A stretch of 64,000 nucleotides of DNA from Psococerastis gibbosa. Taxonomy: Eukaryota; Arthropoda; Insecta; Psocodea; Psocidae. Below, one piece after another: positions 25,301-40,300 of this stretch. The notes under the pieces are model-generated. The model saw only the letters and a list, made by a program, of their open reading frames with translations, was not told the DNA's origin and did no database searches. The stretch lies in the NCBI GenBank assembly GCA_963971405.1, contig OZ020490.1, positions 13,975,464 to 14,039,463 of the forward strand, read 5' to 3'. Position numbers and translations under genes: made by a program. The stretch's first letter is position 1. Every line of letters begins with the position of its first letter.

Positions 25301-28300
25301 TGGGGCGTCAAATTGGAAAGGGGGGCGGGCGAGGTGTCTTGGTAAAGCATAAAACGGCAATCTGTTGCAGTCGCTAATTAAATTTTCTCTTTGTTACAGC
25401 TGTTGACGGCAAATGGTCGAGTTGGTCGCCGTGGTCTACCTGCAACACTGAATGTCAGCATTTTCGAAAGCGTACCTGCACAAATCCGACGCCTACCAAC
25501 GGGGGCAAATATTGCGTTGGAAAGGACCAAATGGCTGCTGCCTGTGCAGGGGGTCTTTGCACATGTAAGTCCTTTTTTTTAACTATATTGAAATCAAATC
25601 AAATTTATTAAATTAACACAACAATATTTACATGGCCGTGCCCAGGGGGGTGGTCCATGGGGTCCGGACCCCCCCCCCCCTTAATAAATTTTTGTATGTA
25701 AACCTGTATGGTTTGAAGAATTTATCCAGTAATTCATTAATAAATTAGGTTAAAAAGAATTTTGGACCCCCCCCCCCCCCCCGAAATCAAAACCTGGACA
25801 CAGTCTTGAACATTTTCATAACTTAATAACTCAATATTACAATATTAGACCTACTCCTCTCATTTCTCTTGGTTTATTTCTTACAAGATTTCCGTAATAT
25901 GCAAAATAACCACGCATATATTGTATATAATTATAAACAATAAAAATAAATACTTTGCTCATCTCCTACCTTGTAGAGTATTCTGTATCTCGTCTCCCCC
26001 TTTATGGAGTATCTCGAAATAATGGTTCTGAGACTCGAGCCTACATAGCGAATTTTATAAAAATCTTCTCAGTTATTTTCCCACAAGTCGACATTTAGTG
26101 AAAACACATTTTTTGTGTCCTGGGAACTCTAAACGTGTAATTCCGAACATTATTTCTGTATAGACACCCTATTCAAGCGTATAAAAAAAAATTGATCATA
26201 TTCCTTGGCGTGGGATCTACAATAGCTAATTAATATCTAAATAAGTTCCATGAGAATGTCAATTTCTACCGAAACCAAATTCTTTTTACACATGCTCTCA
26301 TCTGTCATGGACTGTCATCCCCTTTTCTGGTTTTGTCTGCCCTATTGTTCTCCTTTTACCATTGTTCTTACTCTGCGGGGAACCGGAAGCGGGGGGTGGG
26401 GATTAGAAGAAATGAGCCCTGAGGAGTCCGCAATCGGATCTTTCTTTGATTCTTCAGCACAAAAGGCGTTATTGAAATCAGGGGAGTTACCAATAACACC
26501 CCTCACTCCTACCCCCCTTTTCCCTTCTTTTGGTTTTTAATTATCATCGTCAAAGATCAGACAATTCTTCTTTTCCGCTGACATGATAAAAAATCAGTCA
26601 GCCGTCTATTGTTTCCACTGCAAGGTTTTTTCCGTGTTTCTCTCTCACCATTGTTTTTACCATCCGTTTCCTATTGTTATGCTTTCGCCAGAATAGAAAT
26701 GCAAGGAAGCAGAATTGTATTGAGGAGTTTTTTTGTTTTATTTATCGTCATTATCGCATTTTGAAATGACAGTAAGCTATGTCAGGCCATCTGATATCAT
26801 AATGACTGGCTCTAAAATGACATAACTAACTTCCTTATTCTGTTTATTTGACGAACATACTACTTTATGCTTTCGCACACTCTGTATTGATTATATAATC
26901 TAAGAAGAATTATATTTAGGCCTATTTATTTATTTAGCCCTGCGAGCGACATTTCACAAATTTCATTGTACGTAGCCTAGTTCAGTTACTACTTTAGCCT
27001 TACCATTTCACATACAATGGAACCATGCAAGGTCAAAGATGAGGGATGGAGCAGTGGTAGGACTGGGTAGGATTTTATAGGGGTCCACTTCACTCTGGTA
27101 TCTTGAACTTTGTTAAATGATTATTAGAAAATTAACAGTAGTAGTAGTAGTAGTAGTGTTCGTCGGGTTAATAACGACTTAGGCCTCATATTTGGGCCCA
27201 TAGAGCGACCCCGACTTGAATGTCCTACGCCAGCCCATAGGACAGTGGACCTCCTGATTATAGTGCATTCCGAACCACTTGGGAAACACCGTGAAGTCAC
27301 ACGATTAGTTCGGAGGTCAAGTCCTACCATGTTTCCCTACCGGCACTGTGCACATGACCAAGTTATCTGCAGCTTTGAACCTGCTCTGGTCCGCTGGATT
27401 CAACTTGGTATGGTAAATTAACAGTAAGAATAGTATTAAAAATCGTCATCAAAACTCTACTGACAACTGAAGCTCTTCTTTTCTTATCAAGCAACAATTT
27501 TAAGTTGGTACCAATATTGGTTTTCCCGCCATTATTCAAACATTAATTTTTATAAGGATTTTCCTCCCAATATGTTAAAGGCTAGTTTTGAAGTATTACA
27601 TAATATGTAATAATTATATATTATAATTATGCTAAAATACAAAGGAGCACTTCTTCTATTTTGTAGGTCCGTAATGATAGCTCATCCTCATTTAATTTTT
27701 TCGCATAAAAGACGTATTTTCCTCTCAAACTGCCTAAGGTTCGTTTTCAAGTTTATAGCTAGAGCTACACGCTTAAGTTCTCAAATGAATTCCAACCGGT
27801 ACCACCAGCATTTCGTATATTTGTATTGTCAATGACATACATTGTGAATACATGAGAGCTCACTCATTCCCAATGGCCGGTATAGGCACATTTCATGAAT
27901 AATTACAATGTTTATCCGAACCCCGATGAGGATTAACAATAATAATGCAGCACGGATACATTTCCAGTTTAAAACCACTTTCAATGCAATTTGCAAAACC
28001 AGTCCATTTCATTTTATTAAATTCACATTAGATTTCCTGAGCTGCTATCGACATTTCTGCTGAATTACGTATTGGCTTGACATATTGTGTAGTATTTTAT
28101 TTTTAACTAAAGCATTCTAATTCAATAAAAGACTCTTTCGCTTGTGCACCTAGATTTTTAGATTTTTTTTCCCAGAATATCTGGAATATAAACTAACAAC
28201 TATCCTTCCATATTGGGCAAAGCTAGTGTAGTGTCCCCCTCGGATTTGCCACTGCTACCAACATACTGCTGAGTTTGGGGGGGACAAAAATCACTAAAAT

Positions 28301-31300
28301 GCATAACCCGTGGCCCAGTAATGATAAGAAGGGTACTATCTAATTCTTTTCTTATAGCTTGAAAGCTTTTAACGGTGGTGAAGATGCTTTGGTGACCAAG
28401 CCATTTTATATTTTGTAAGGCAATTATTTAATATCTGGAATATACAGCTACATTGACGTAGAACGGTTCCCATTGTAGATTTAAAAGTCTGGGTATGGTA
28501 TACCGTGTTCCCAATCGTTATGGTATGGAGGGATTGACTTTGACTCAAGATAAATATGGAAACAGAATCTGTGCATTTGAAATGTGGTATGGAAATGTAC
28601 AGACAAATGCTGCGCATATCCTGGTGAGATCGTATGCCTAATGCTGAGGACCTAAGGCAAATAGATGCAGAAGCCGAGTTGCTTCTGACAGTTGAGAAGC
28701 GGAAACTAAGATACTTCGGCCATGTGATGAGAAACGAAAAGTATCGCCTCCTGCGTGTAATGATCCAAGGGAAGATAGGAGTGAAGGCTCCCAGCGGAGG
28801 AGGAGCATACCTGGTACTTTTACTTTTACATCGCCTTTGTCCTCAGGGAGGGTCGGCGGCACGGCAGCGGCGTTTCCAAACAACTCTGTTTAGAGCGTCT
28901 TCCTTGTTCAGGGCGAGAGTCCTTATGTCTTCTTCGATTTTTCTGGGGAGTGTCATTTTCGGTCTTCCCCGGGGGCGGGGTCCTGGGAGTGTCATGTTCT
29001 GTATACGCTTTCCTCCCTCCTCTGGACGTGGCCCCACCACCAACATCCTAGTTGAAAAACTTGAGGCAGTGGTGCAAGAGCACGACTTCCCTTTTCAGAG
29101 CAGCAGTCTCCATGATCCAAATTGCCATGCTAATCGTCAATCTTCGATAGAAGAGGCATTTAAAGTAGAAGAAGCCATACTGCACGGCATCGCTATGGCG
29201 GAGCACACAGCGGCCCTACTATGGCCATTATTTCTAATCTTAACCTGGGATTAAAAATGTAAACAAGATATAATTTTACAATGGAAAGTGCTATTCAAAA
29301 TTGTTCTGTTTACATTTTCAACCCCAGAGGAATAGGTTATTACTAAACGGAATAATAGGCCTTGCTTTGGACACGTGCCCCCTGTGTAACGAAGGCGAAG
29401 TAAACGCAAAACATCTGCCCAGTCCTGGTAGAAGACGGGGTAGACGAAACAGATGACATCTTCCGGAGGCAGCAAGGAGATACTGGTCAGCAAGTCACCA
29501 AGTGGCTAACCTGCTAAGGGTGGGCATTGACTAGTTAGTAAGTATAATAGGCCCGCAGAAAAGCTAAGGAAAGCTCATGTATGGACAGTACCGTCTTTGC
29601 AAATAGCCATGGTGGCCTAAGTCTACATGTCATTCTCCTTTCTGAATTCGATACAAATAAGCTACGGTACTGTCCCAGGCAACGCACTTTAGAAATGTAG
29701 AACCCACCTTACTTATTGGGGAGTTCGTGGGAATCGGCAGTATGTTTATTGGAGTCCCCTAGCAAAACTTTCGACTGAATAAAGCCACCGATCGGAAGAA
29801 TTTGCATCCATTAAAGACTTAACGTAAGCTTTTGAGGGGGGCTGCAGTTGTGGGGAGGATATGCGGTGACCCTGTAAACAGAAACCAGAATTGTAAGGGG
29901 AGTATGTATCGGCAGCTTGGGAAAGCAAATTGTTAGTTTTTCTTACTCTTTTTAATACCTAAAACATGCCTGAAGCAAGAAGACATTGATAGAAAAGTTC
30001 CACAGAAATATTTTTGCTTTCCAATTTATACGTAGTATAAGGAAAGCTTTGTGATGGACAAAATTCCGAGATTTCAACGGAATTACACGTTTTGAGGTCC
30101 TAGGAACCCAGAAAAGAGGTTTTTACGAAATGTCTGTCTGTCTGTCGCTCTGTCTGTCTGTTCATCGATTTCCGGGCAAACTACTCGGCCGAGTGACTTT
30201 GATGAAATTTTGCATGTAGGTTCACAAAAATTATGCCTCGGGACCATTTTTTATATTTGGGGCTTTTATTCTCAAAAAAACGTCTAAAAAATTATTTCTC
30301 AAAAACGGCTCCAACGATTTCTTTTAAATTCACATATGTTGTAGTCGTTTTTAATGAAAAATGACTAAAAAATAATTTTTCTGCGAAACCTTTCTATCGA
30401 TGACTTCTACCTCCTGGCATATTTTAGGTGTTAAATTGAGTAACGAAACTGGACAGGTTGCTTTCCCAAATTACTATTTGGTTTTGTGAAAAAAAAAGTT
30501 TTTTTGAAAAAATTATAGAAAATTCACGCTCAAATGCATTGCGTGCTCTGCCATTATTGCTGTGTGGTAATGTGTTGGTCAGACCTATCTAGAATTTACC
30601 TCATCTCCAGTGACGTTAGATGGACAAAATTGAGTTAGCCCAGAATAAATAAAGAAAACGCACAGTTTCAATTTCAGCTCTCTATCAACTGGGTGCCTGA
30701 TGGTAGTGTAGTAGTATCGTAATAGTAAATTTGGCAAAGTTCCCGGCCACGATGAGGACCTATAGGACACGCCTCAATTTGCTCACTCGGACAACCCAAT
30801 TGCGGCCGCGAAGCGCGCCACCTCCTTTGAGAGAAGCTGTTTCCCTGCCTATAGTCCTCCCATTGCGAAACCGACCGAGGAAAAGCGTTCTCGCTAGATA
30901 GCCGGGCAGTCCATCAGCACGAGCCACCCGGTCTCAGCGCCAATCTCGCCGAAATAGCAATCCTGCGAGGGAACCGGTTCATCCACGCGAGGAAGGTGAA
31001 CCCGGAATGAGCCGTGTCCCGTCAGCATAGCAGCACCATAGCGTACTGCTCGTGGACTGCCGGAGATGACATCTTGATTTAGCCGCTCACCCGGTCCGAG
31101 CCAACATGCAGCTTGCACCGGACCACGCTGAGCTTCATGACGCTGTCCCCCTGGTTAAGGTCCCTCCATGGGACCGGGAGAATATGCTCCCGTCCAACTG
31201 AAAAAACTGCGGAGCCAACAGGAGCAAGCTCGTTCGCCCTTTCATTGCCCACCCTCACCAGTTACACTGATGGTAGTGTAACCCCGGTCTATATTTACAT

Positions 31301-34300
31301 GTTCATCTGTCGTGACTCATGCCCTCACCTTCTCCAAAAATTCAAATAAGGCAAATTACTATACTGTACTATTGATTTAATATAAGGAGTGCATGGTAAT
31401 CTTTTTCATTCCCAGAATACGAAAAGGAAAGGGTTGCACTGAACTGTACTTGTATGCTACACGTAATTACTACGAAACAACATCTTAAAGGTGCATATTA
31501 ACACGGAAAGTACATTATTATGCATCTTACACTTCCTAGTCCCATTTCCTACTTCCTGCCCTCCCTTCCTCCAGCGTTCATAAGTTCGTTGTGTGTTTCA
31601 ACACCAAATTACACGCAAGCTCTCATATGCTATTAAATTTCGTATCGCACTGCAATGAGTCCGAGGAAACCGCTGGCCCCTGTCTAGTACTGTTGAGCGG
31701 TTGAACTGTCTTGAAGCTCCCTACATCGAATAGGCCGATCGTTGAAGGGTATGGCTGTCTTTGCTAAAAAAACGTTTTCAACAGTTAATTAATTGGCAGT
31801 AGCCACAGTATGAATGATTGGGATTCACAAGCTTACCATTGAAGCAATGTAACAGGTGAAAGCATGACTTAACGAAGTACAGATGCAAGTTTATCGACCT
31901 AACTCCGCTAGGTTGGCTTATAAATAGAACAAAAAGTCTATATTTATTTATTTATATACATATGTCAACTTGAACTCTCTTAAGTAATTATAATAATTAC
32001 CGCTGTGTGGGGCAGATTGTTTTGACTGGTTGTGACGTAATTAACATATCGCTATAGAAGTTAATAGAACTTCTTGTTAATTCGTCGTAGAACCCTGCAT
32101 CCATGGCGAGGGACCACCAAACCCAATCTTTTTATCGAATGACGTCAGATACAATAAAAAAAGTTGCACCTAATTACAGTAAGTTGTCAACTCTGTATGG
32201 TAATTATTGGGGGTCGCAAGTCGTAACTCGGGAACTGTCAGTTAACCTGCCTGTCAGTTTATGGGATTTTTAACAGCCCCTCAGCCCCTAGCCCAATGAT
32301 TACTGTACATTGAACGTGAAAATAGTAAACTAATATCCCCCTTTAAAGCAAAAAAGAAAAAAAATCCCCCCCCTTTTCTATAGCCATGAGTCATCACCTG
32401 CCCTAACCCTTGCCACTTCGCAAAACAAATGACTGCTATATATTTCAGCAAGACAGGTAGCACGCGAATTGCTGGCTTAGCAATCGGATGGATTTTCCCC
32501 TTTACAAAAGGCTCACGCACTGCTCCTTCTTTTCAAAAATTAACTCTTTGGTTTAGCTTTAATAAGAAATAAGCTCCCCCTTTGATAGTCTACTTAGGGG
32601 GTGTTCAGACTCGTATCTGTACTTGGTTAAGTCATGCCTTCGCCTGTTTCATTGCGTCAATGGTAAGCTAGTCTCAGCTTGTCCATTATCGCTTGTAGCC
32701 GGGGTAGGTTGACATCGAGAACGTACACTAGTTGCCGATAGTCAAAAATTCATACGGAAACAATAGAAATAATTTCCGAAATCCATGGGGTTGTTGACAT
32801 TAGACAAGGGACCTATGGACTATTATAAATAGGCCTGGGTCCATAAAAAGCCCTTCATAAATTACAATTACAAGGAATTACTCGTACAATTAGCCAGTGG
32901 CCGCAGTAAGGGAGGGAATGTCAAACTAGAAAAGCCTAACTATAGACTTGCGTGTTATTAAAAATTCATAATAAGTACAGACTTATTCGAGTTATTCGCA
33001 ACCACTCAGTCTACTCTTTTGACAAATAAATGTTAAATCGCTTTGCAATTTGGAAGCACTTTATGCCCAATTACGTACTTTGAGAAATAACGGTTTCATG
33101 CCCTTAAAAAATCATTTAAAGTCCAAAGATGCACGCAAGAGCCTCTGATAGATTCGTGTTTCAATTGGTTTGAAACTTTAATCAAATAATGATTGAAATC
33201 GGACTCAAACATCGATTTATCGAACCTCAATCAAATCTTCGAAACCAATTACAGAAGTAAAAGGGGGAAAACAACTTTTTGAAATGGTTAGCTACCCTCT
33301 TTCGCCCCTGAAAGACTGATTCTATACTCGTGTCTCACGCACATAATGGTATTCCCATAAATGTAATAAATAGCAGTGGGAGAAAAATTCTTTCTCTATC
33401 GCAGTCTGGTGATAAAATAACGGAACGATAATTGTACCGTTTTGTATGCAGCAATGAAAGCATGGAGCGTGCAAAAATACCTTCGTCCTAAATATTTATT
33501 AAAAATGTTATACAATATTATGCTCGCACTGTAGAATACGCAGACTAAAGAAGATGGTTTCTCGATAAAGTCGTAACAGTTAATTTATTTTTTAACTGAC
33601 TTATTTGCGGTTTATAAAATTTGACATAGGGGTAGCGCGCTTGTGTAAGTCTCTACACACCATGCGCTCGGAGACCTGTCGTAACTCAACACAGGTATTA
33701 CCTATGGAGGCGACTGAAGAGGTCATTATGGCTATTGTAAAAAAAAAAAAACGGTAAATAAATATATTTGATTTGATTTGGAGACTGCTGCTCTGAAAAG
33801 GGGAAGTCGTACTCTTGCCAACCACTGTCTCAGGTTTTTCCACCTGGATGTTTTTCTTCTGTCGGAAGCCCTCAGTTCTTATATCATAACTTCTGTGTGT
33901 ACTGGGAGTTTTTAAATGCGTTTTGAAATTTTGAATATCCTTTAATTTTTTTCAGTGAAATCATCGGATGTCGTGCAATATGACGGTGCTCAGCTTGCTG
34001 AAGAAGGTAAGATAAGATAGTTATATTTTCCTCAATTTCAATTAGCCAGTTATTACGAGACTTGTATTTTCTATTAGATGTAGGCGTATTGTAAATAAAC
34101 CAAAGTTAGAGAATCACGAAAAATCTTGACATGGTGGGACTCGAACCTACGATCTACCCCTTGCCGGGTTAAATTTAATGACCGTATTATGTATCATACA
34201 TACAGTATAATGTTACAAATAAAAATTGATAACTATTATATAAACTGTTGGGCCCAATTCCAGTGATATGTTTTGTCACGGCTTTAGGGTAGAATTTTAA

Positions 34301-37300
34301 GTTCTTAATTAAAATTGGATGCTTTTCCCTTAAGACAATGTAAAACGCAGCCGTCGAGTGGAATTAAAAATTAAATTGGATGACATATTGACAGTTAAGT
34401 GGTTATATAGACCAACTATCGAAAGAGATATAGACATGGGATATGGTACAATACTAAATATTCAATATGCTAACTTGTAATTTTCGCATTCAATTTGTAA
34501 AGGAACTTGACGTTTAGTCCCTCGGCAGAACAACATCGTCAGTTTACTCCATATCTATGGAACACCTTTTGATCGGTGATCTTATGGGAACGAAAGTGGA
34601 ATTCGCATTTTCTCTTTTATAGTTTTCCAAAATGGGAAACCCATATTTTATTTTGTGGTATTAAATATTGCGCTTGTTAAACATTAGTTTTCGCCTTAAC
34701 GCTTCATTTCAATCATGATTTCTATTCTTCTCCCCCCTCACACCTACGCACGTGGGAACTAGAGTTCTTTATAAGAGAGATGGGACATTGGAGCTCGCTA
34801 CCTGGTACGTTTTTTCAATCATAGTGAGATTCTCCAAAGTGACTTCGTGGATACCAATTGGTATACCAATGAACATTGTATAATTAACCTCCTATAGGAG
34901 GTGGGCGGGGTTGGAAACATAACATTAGGAGTGGGGAGCGATTTTGAGAAATTATGTCGTTGGTTAGATTTTCGTTACGGTACTGTGTAAAGCCTTGTTT
35001 ATTTCTGTACTCTCTAACCAGTCTAACCAATCGAGAATATTCCCCTTGTTAGAATAGTGCATCAACTGGAAATTGTCGAAATCGCAAGTGTGGCCGTTGT
35101 CATACAATGGTATCTTACCGAAACCGGTCACTAAGTAAAAAGTAAATTCGTGTCGGGGTGGTACTACCCGTGGTACAGGAGTTTTCAGGTTGCATCAACA
35201 GCCTCCTGTTTAACCTATCGACAGTCAGGGAAGACTGCCGGGACCGCCGGCTTTACATGCCCTCCGAAGCATGGTAGTCAGAAGATAAATAATTGTACCA
35301 CTAGAAAATTTTGGCATTCGGGTGGGACTCGAACCAGTCACCTTCTGGATGATAGTCCGAGTCGTTACCTCTACGCCATTCTGACTACACCGGTCACTTA
35401 TTATATACTTTATTGTGGGTCAGTTGCGTCTTATTATTTCAATAATTTTAAGCATACGTTTTTTCAAAGCTGATCTACTATATGTAATTCCCTAGTGGCA
35501 ACTGCTGCAAATTATACGGAATAAAAGTGGGTTACAACTTTTAGTAGCATTTTTGCATTCCTTAGGCATTATTCAATGTTGGCATGAGAGCAACTAAAGC
35601 CAGAAGTACAGTAGTTTTTCCTCTCCGGTTTTCTTTCAAAGAATCTAATTTCGGTTATAAGTTATAATGAGAAGGTTATCTCTTCGACCTAAGTTAGTTT
35701 AATTTCAGTAATGTATACGATATAATGCTACAATATAATATTAGCCCAAATCTGGTTTTTATCGTACCGTATATATAGTACATTTAATAAGGACGAATCC
35801 AGGTTCGGGTGTCTCTAGTGACTTCCTAGAAGCGAAACATTATAAAATTGAATTTAGTGTGTATTTGCTACATTCTTATGCTCCATTCGACTCTACCAAT
35901 AATCTACAAATAAATCTGTCGTAACTCATTATTTTATTTATTGCGCTCTAATTTAATCTATACTACATATGTTTGTTTTATTTTGACTCACAACTACTGC
36001 TGAAAGCTAAATGAGGAAATTCGGGTCAGAAATAAATTAAGGGAAGACCATTCCCGAGAAAAGAATCGTCAAGAGAGTTGTGAAAAGAGGAGGGAGGAGG
36101 GGGGGGGGGTAGAAAGTTGTAAAATGATGCCGATCGCTTACTGGCCTTAGGCTGCTGTTGCAATTCAATTATTTCGCTTCTTCGATCTCTTAGGGCAAGT
36201 ATTTCTGTTTCTTTTTTATTTAGCTCCTTGTTAACTGAAGCAACAAACATGGATTTGTACCCCTCTAGCTAATGGTTAGAAAAGGAAAAAAATAACGCTC
36301 GAGGACTGGAAGAGAATCTTGCTCTACGAGTGTATTTGAGATGGACAAAAAGTAGTGTAGGTACCATTAGGGAAGGGGGAAAATGTTCCTATTTTGAGTC
36401 TCGAACACCGATCGTACTGTGAGAAAAGACGTAAGAAATCAAGTGTCTTGTACGGCTTTTCCTTGGCACATTCTTCATGTTATAGTCGCTTAATACATCC
36501 GATAAATCAAGTAGAGACCACCAGATAGCAGGGGGCCAAAAAAGGTTTCACAATTGCTGATGCGCGTCCAGCAGACTACGTAGTCAATTCTGAGCATAGT
36601 CGACTATAAACAATACATAGGCCTAATTATGATACAATATTAATACAAATAAAATATCAAGTATTTGAATTCTGCATTAACTGAAAGTGAAATTGCATGC
36701 AATATAATCTGAATTCCATATAATGTAAGGTAATTTAAAATTTTCTTCAGTCCACCAGTGCGCTGGTGTAGTTTATACCACAGTCTTAGGAATTTGTCGC
36801 AATGGAATCTATATTAAACTTCATCACAGCGGCACGTACGCCATTTTGATTTCAAGAATTCAAGAAATGAGACACCCCCTCTCTCCTTCCCTTAAGGGGA
36901 GCCCCTATACTTTCCATACGCAAATTTAACCCCCCCCCCCTCCCTTCTCAGCCATAGAGTGATTTCCTTAACTGAACAAAAGCAAGCAGATTTCATGATA
37001 TCAAAGAAAAGTAAGGAATTTTTCAATTTGACAATATAAAAAGCATGAATGTTGGTCTGATTTATTATAAAGGAAATTTTTTATTTCATAAGCAGCGGTA
37101 TGAAATTTATTGTACTGTGAAACAAGCAACTATTCTTTTCTTTTTCTTATACCTACAATATCTACTGTAATATAAATAATTTATTAGGAAATTCCACATT
37201 ACATAAAATATGTGATAGTTTTATGGAGAAGAATCAAAATACAGGACGTAGCAGCTGGACGAATTATGCGGAAACATGAACTCGTCCGTGTGTATCGGGC

Positions 37301-40300
37301 CTAAAACCTGTCTGGAGCCGGGGATTAAGAAAGTAAGAAACAGTCCGTCCCAGCAAGGTTAAGAACGAGGTATACTCCGAAACCCTAAAATTGCACTAAT
37401 ACGTACCCAATCAGTTGAGAGGCAGCAATATTACGAAAGATTAAATCCTGTCTGGAGCTAGGGATTGAAGCAGTGCTAAGCTCGTCCCTGTAAGTTAAAG
37501 GATGTAGTATACTCCCAAACCCTAAAAATGACATTGCACTAGTACGTACCTAATCAGTAGACAGGCAACAATATTGCAAAAGAATAAAACCTGTCTGGAG
37601 CTAGGGATTGAGACATTACTTAGCTCGTTCCAATAAGTTTAAAGACGTCGTATACTCCCAATCATACCCTGTATATAACAACGACATTGTTCGTACCTCA
37701 TCTAACAATGATCAAATTCAATAGAGAGACAGCAATCTTACGAAAGATTAAGACCTGTCTGGGGCTGGGAATTGAAAAAGAGGATAAAACCATCGAACCG
37801 CAAAGAAAAACAGAAAAAAACATGAAGGTGATTAATTTTTCAGACTCGGCCGGATTACATGGCTGCTGGCTCCTTTTTCACTTTTTTCATGTCTCCCCAC
37901 TTCCTCCTATATCTCTTACATTTCGCGGGAAACATTGCTCTCTATTTGTCCAAGAATTTTGGTCTAATGCAGCCGCAGCCAGTAATGGTACCGAAAGTTT
38001 TGTCTTCTACCCCGAAGCAATATACAAATCCAATTCAACTATGAAACCTATTAACTGTAAGTAGACCTAATGTAAACTTAATTGCAAGGTCTTGCTTTAC
38101 AGATAAAAGTCTGCCAATAGTAATATTTAAAATAGTTTCCAAACTGCTAGCAATTAGGAATACATTGAAATTATCGGTAACCGCGGTGTCTAAGTGACGC
38201 ACGCATAGGGAAAAACGTTATTCGTTTACAAATCAAAATTTAACCGGAAATATAGAGCTATCATTGATGAATTATTAAAGAAAAGTGATATTTTGATTGT
38301 CACTAACACTGACTGGTCTTGTATAATAAATGAGTTCATTAACGGGGCCGTCAGTGTTATTGATGGGCACAAACCATGCAGCAGAATGTTGAGAATCATT
38401 TCTTCTTTCGGCGCAGATTCCACCAACGTCAATAGTGATATTAAATGTTTTTTGACGTGGTAGCAGACATTTTTAGACGGTTTTAGACAGAATAAAAATG
38501 TCTGCTACCACGTCAAAAAACATTTAATATCACTATTGACGTTGGTGGAATCAGCGCCATATACTTATTTATCGACAATGGCACTGTGATTGAAGTTTCC
38601 GGCGAAATCGACCTTTTTGCATCTCTCTTACTCACTTTTGTCTCAATCAAGTAGATTCGAATGGATGTTTTTTATAAAATGGTAAATCTCATACAAATAA
38701 TTAATTGAGTGACCTCTTCAGTTACCTCTGTAGGTTAGTACCCGTGTTGACTTACGACACTTCTCCTATCACAAGTCATGATGTGATGAGACTGGCACAC
38801 GTAAAAACACCTAGACACCGAAACCATATAGGCCTATGATAGTTCAACTTTGTTTTCTTGATTTTGGTTGGAGCAAAGAACCTTTTCTTCTTCTTCCCAA
38901 ACCGCTGTCTCAGGTTTTTCAACCAGGATGTTCCTCTTCTGACGAGAACCCTCTTCCCTTGGATTATTACATGCAGAAGGCGAAGCTTTTCGATCCTCAT
39001 CAGATAACCCGAAGCATGTGATTTTTCATTTCTGAAACGTCAGCACTCAGCAGCACTCGGCTTCTTTATCCATTCGCGTCAGGACCTCAGCATTAGGGAC
39101 AAGACCTCTCCGATGTCTAGTCTTTCCTAATGTTTGCTGTCATGGATTCAAAACATAAAAACAATCATTATGAACCTATGTCATTTAACTTTTCACGTAA
39201 AACGCCGTGAGCTCATTGAATCTGAAGGAAGTTGCTGACGTCAAATTTAATTAGAAGTACAGTACTTTGGAGACGCCTTATTCTGGAAATCCCCTTTCTG
39301 TCTACCATTATGTTCGCAACGTTGGGGGGTTGATTAACTCAATAGAGGAAAATATTGGACAAATAGGTATAGAGCGCATCGCATCGTCGTTTTTACACCC
39401 TGTTTGCTGGAGCATTTTATTAAACGTAAGCTGTTCCTTTGTTGTTATTATGTTTTCAGCTTTAATACAATTGTATGGTAAATTGCATGTTTAAGGGCTT
39501 TTTCTTTTTGTAATTTTTATTATTTTTCACAAAAATGTGTATCCTAAAGTTACTGCAGGTACTTACCTACTATAATTTAAGCTACTTACTTATCCTTGGC
39601 AATTTTATTGGGACTTCCCCTACATACTGTAAATAGTTACTAAACCTACATTGTTACTTTGTAGCATCTCATCAGAATCTCAAATACGGAATTCACATTA
39701 GGCTTTGACCTAAAATTATTGGTCGTTAACACCATTTTTGGTAACACTATGGAAAGTAGAATAGGAAGGAAGCCGTCATGATTTTTCTATTCCAAAGCGT
39801 GTTGGCTTCCTGTTACATTAAGAAAGGTAACGCCAACGAAGAACAACTACTTTTAAAAGCTTCACCTACGATGGTGGTAGACAGCCTTAAAAGAAAGAAA
39901 AAGAAAGAAAATTGTCTTTATTTTCCGTATGGGCAAATTTTGGGCCTTTTGGCTCGCTCTTACAATTAACTCATTTTAATTAACGAAAAGGCAATTTAAT
40001 TAAAAGACCGCAACTAGTCTGGCCTGCCCTAATGGTTAATCCGCCACTGTTTAAAGCTTCCTGCAGCTGTCAGATTTTTACTCATCAACAATTCCAATAA
40101 AATAATTTTTCCTTCTAATTAATATGACGTTGAGGTCCTCAATGTTCACCTTTTTAATTACTACCATGGCCCTTTACATACGGACGATTCAAACGCCAGC
40201 GATTCGCTTAAGAATTGACATAGATGCAAATATGGGTTCGTGCTAAGCCCCATAGTCTACTTCTACTTTAGTCTTACTTGAGTTGTAGTTGCTGAACTGA

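Larger units (their letters stand above)
25565..33955. other. unc5: unc5 intron, 8.4 kb
   Basis: Holds a G/C-run element (25632-25800), the repeat at 27228-27415, LINE tails at 28540-29170, 29370-29535, 30745-31275 and 33777-33890, a family R copy, a SINE2 copy and SINE2, SINE1 and SINE4 fragments, listed separately. About 25860-27100 and 27430-28500 show nothing I can name. Confidence 0.8.

Noticed and set aside
28634-29254. 206-codon + ORF, the longest in the window
   Set aside because: Its first part is the C-terminus of a LINE and the rest is an inserted, reversed LINE piece; not a host gene.
37303-37785. CRISPR array
   Set aside because: Units are 140-165 bp, repeat-to-repeat without distinct spacers, in an animal intron: a minisatellite.
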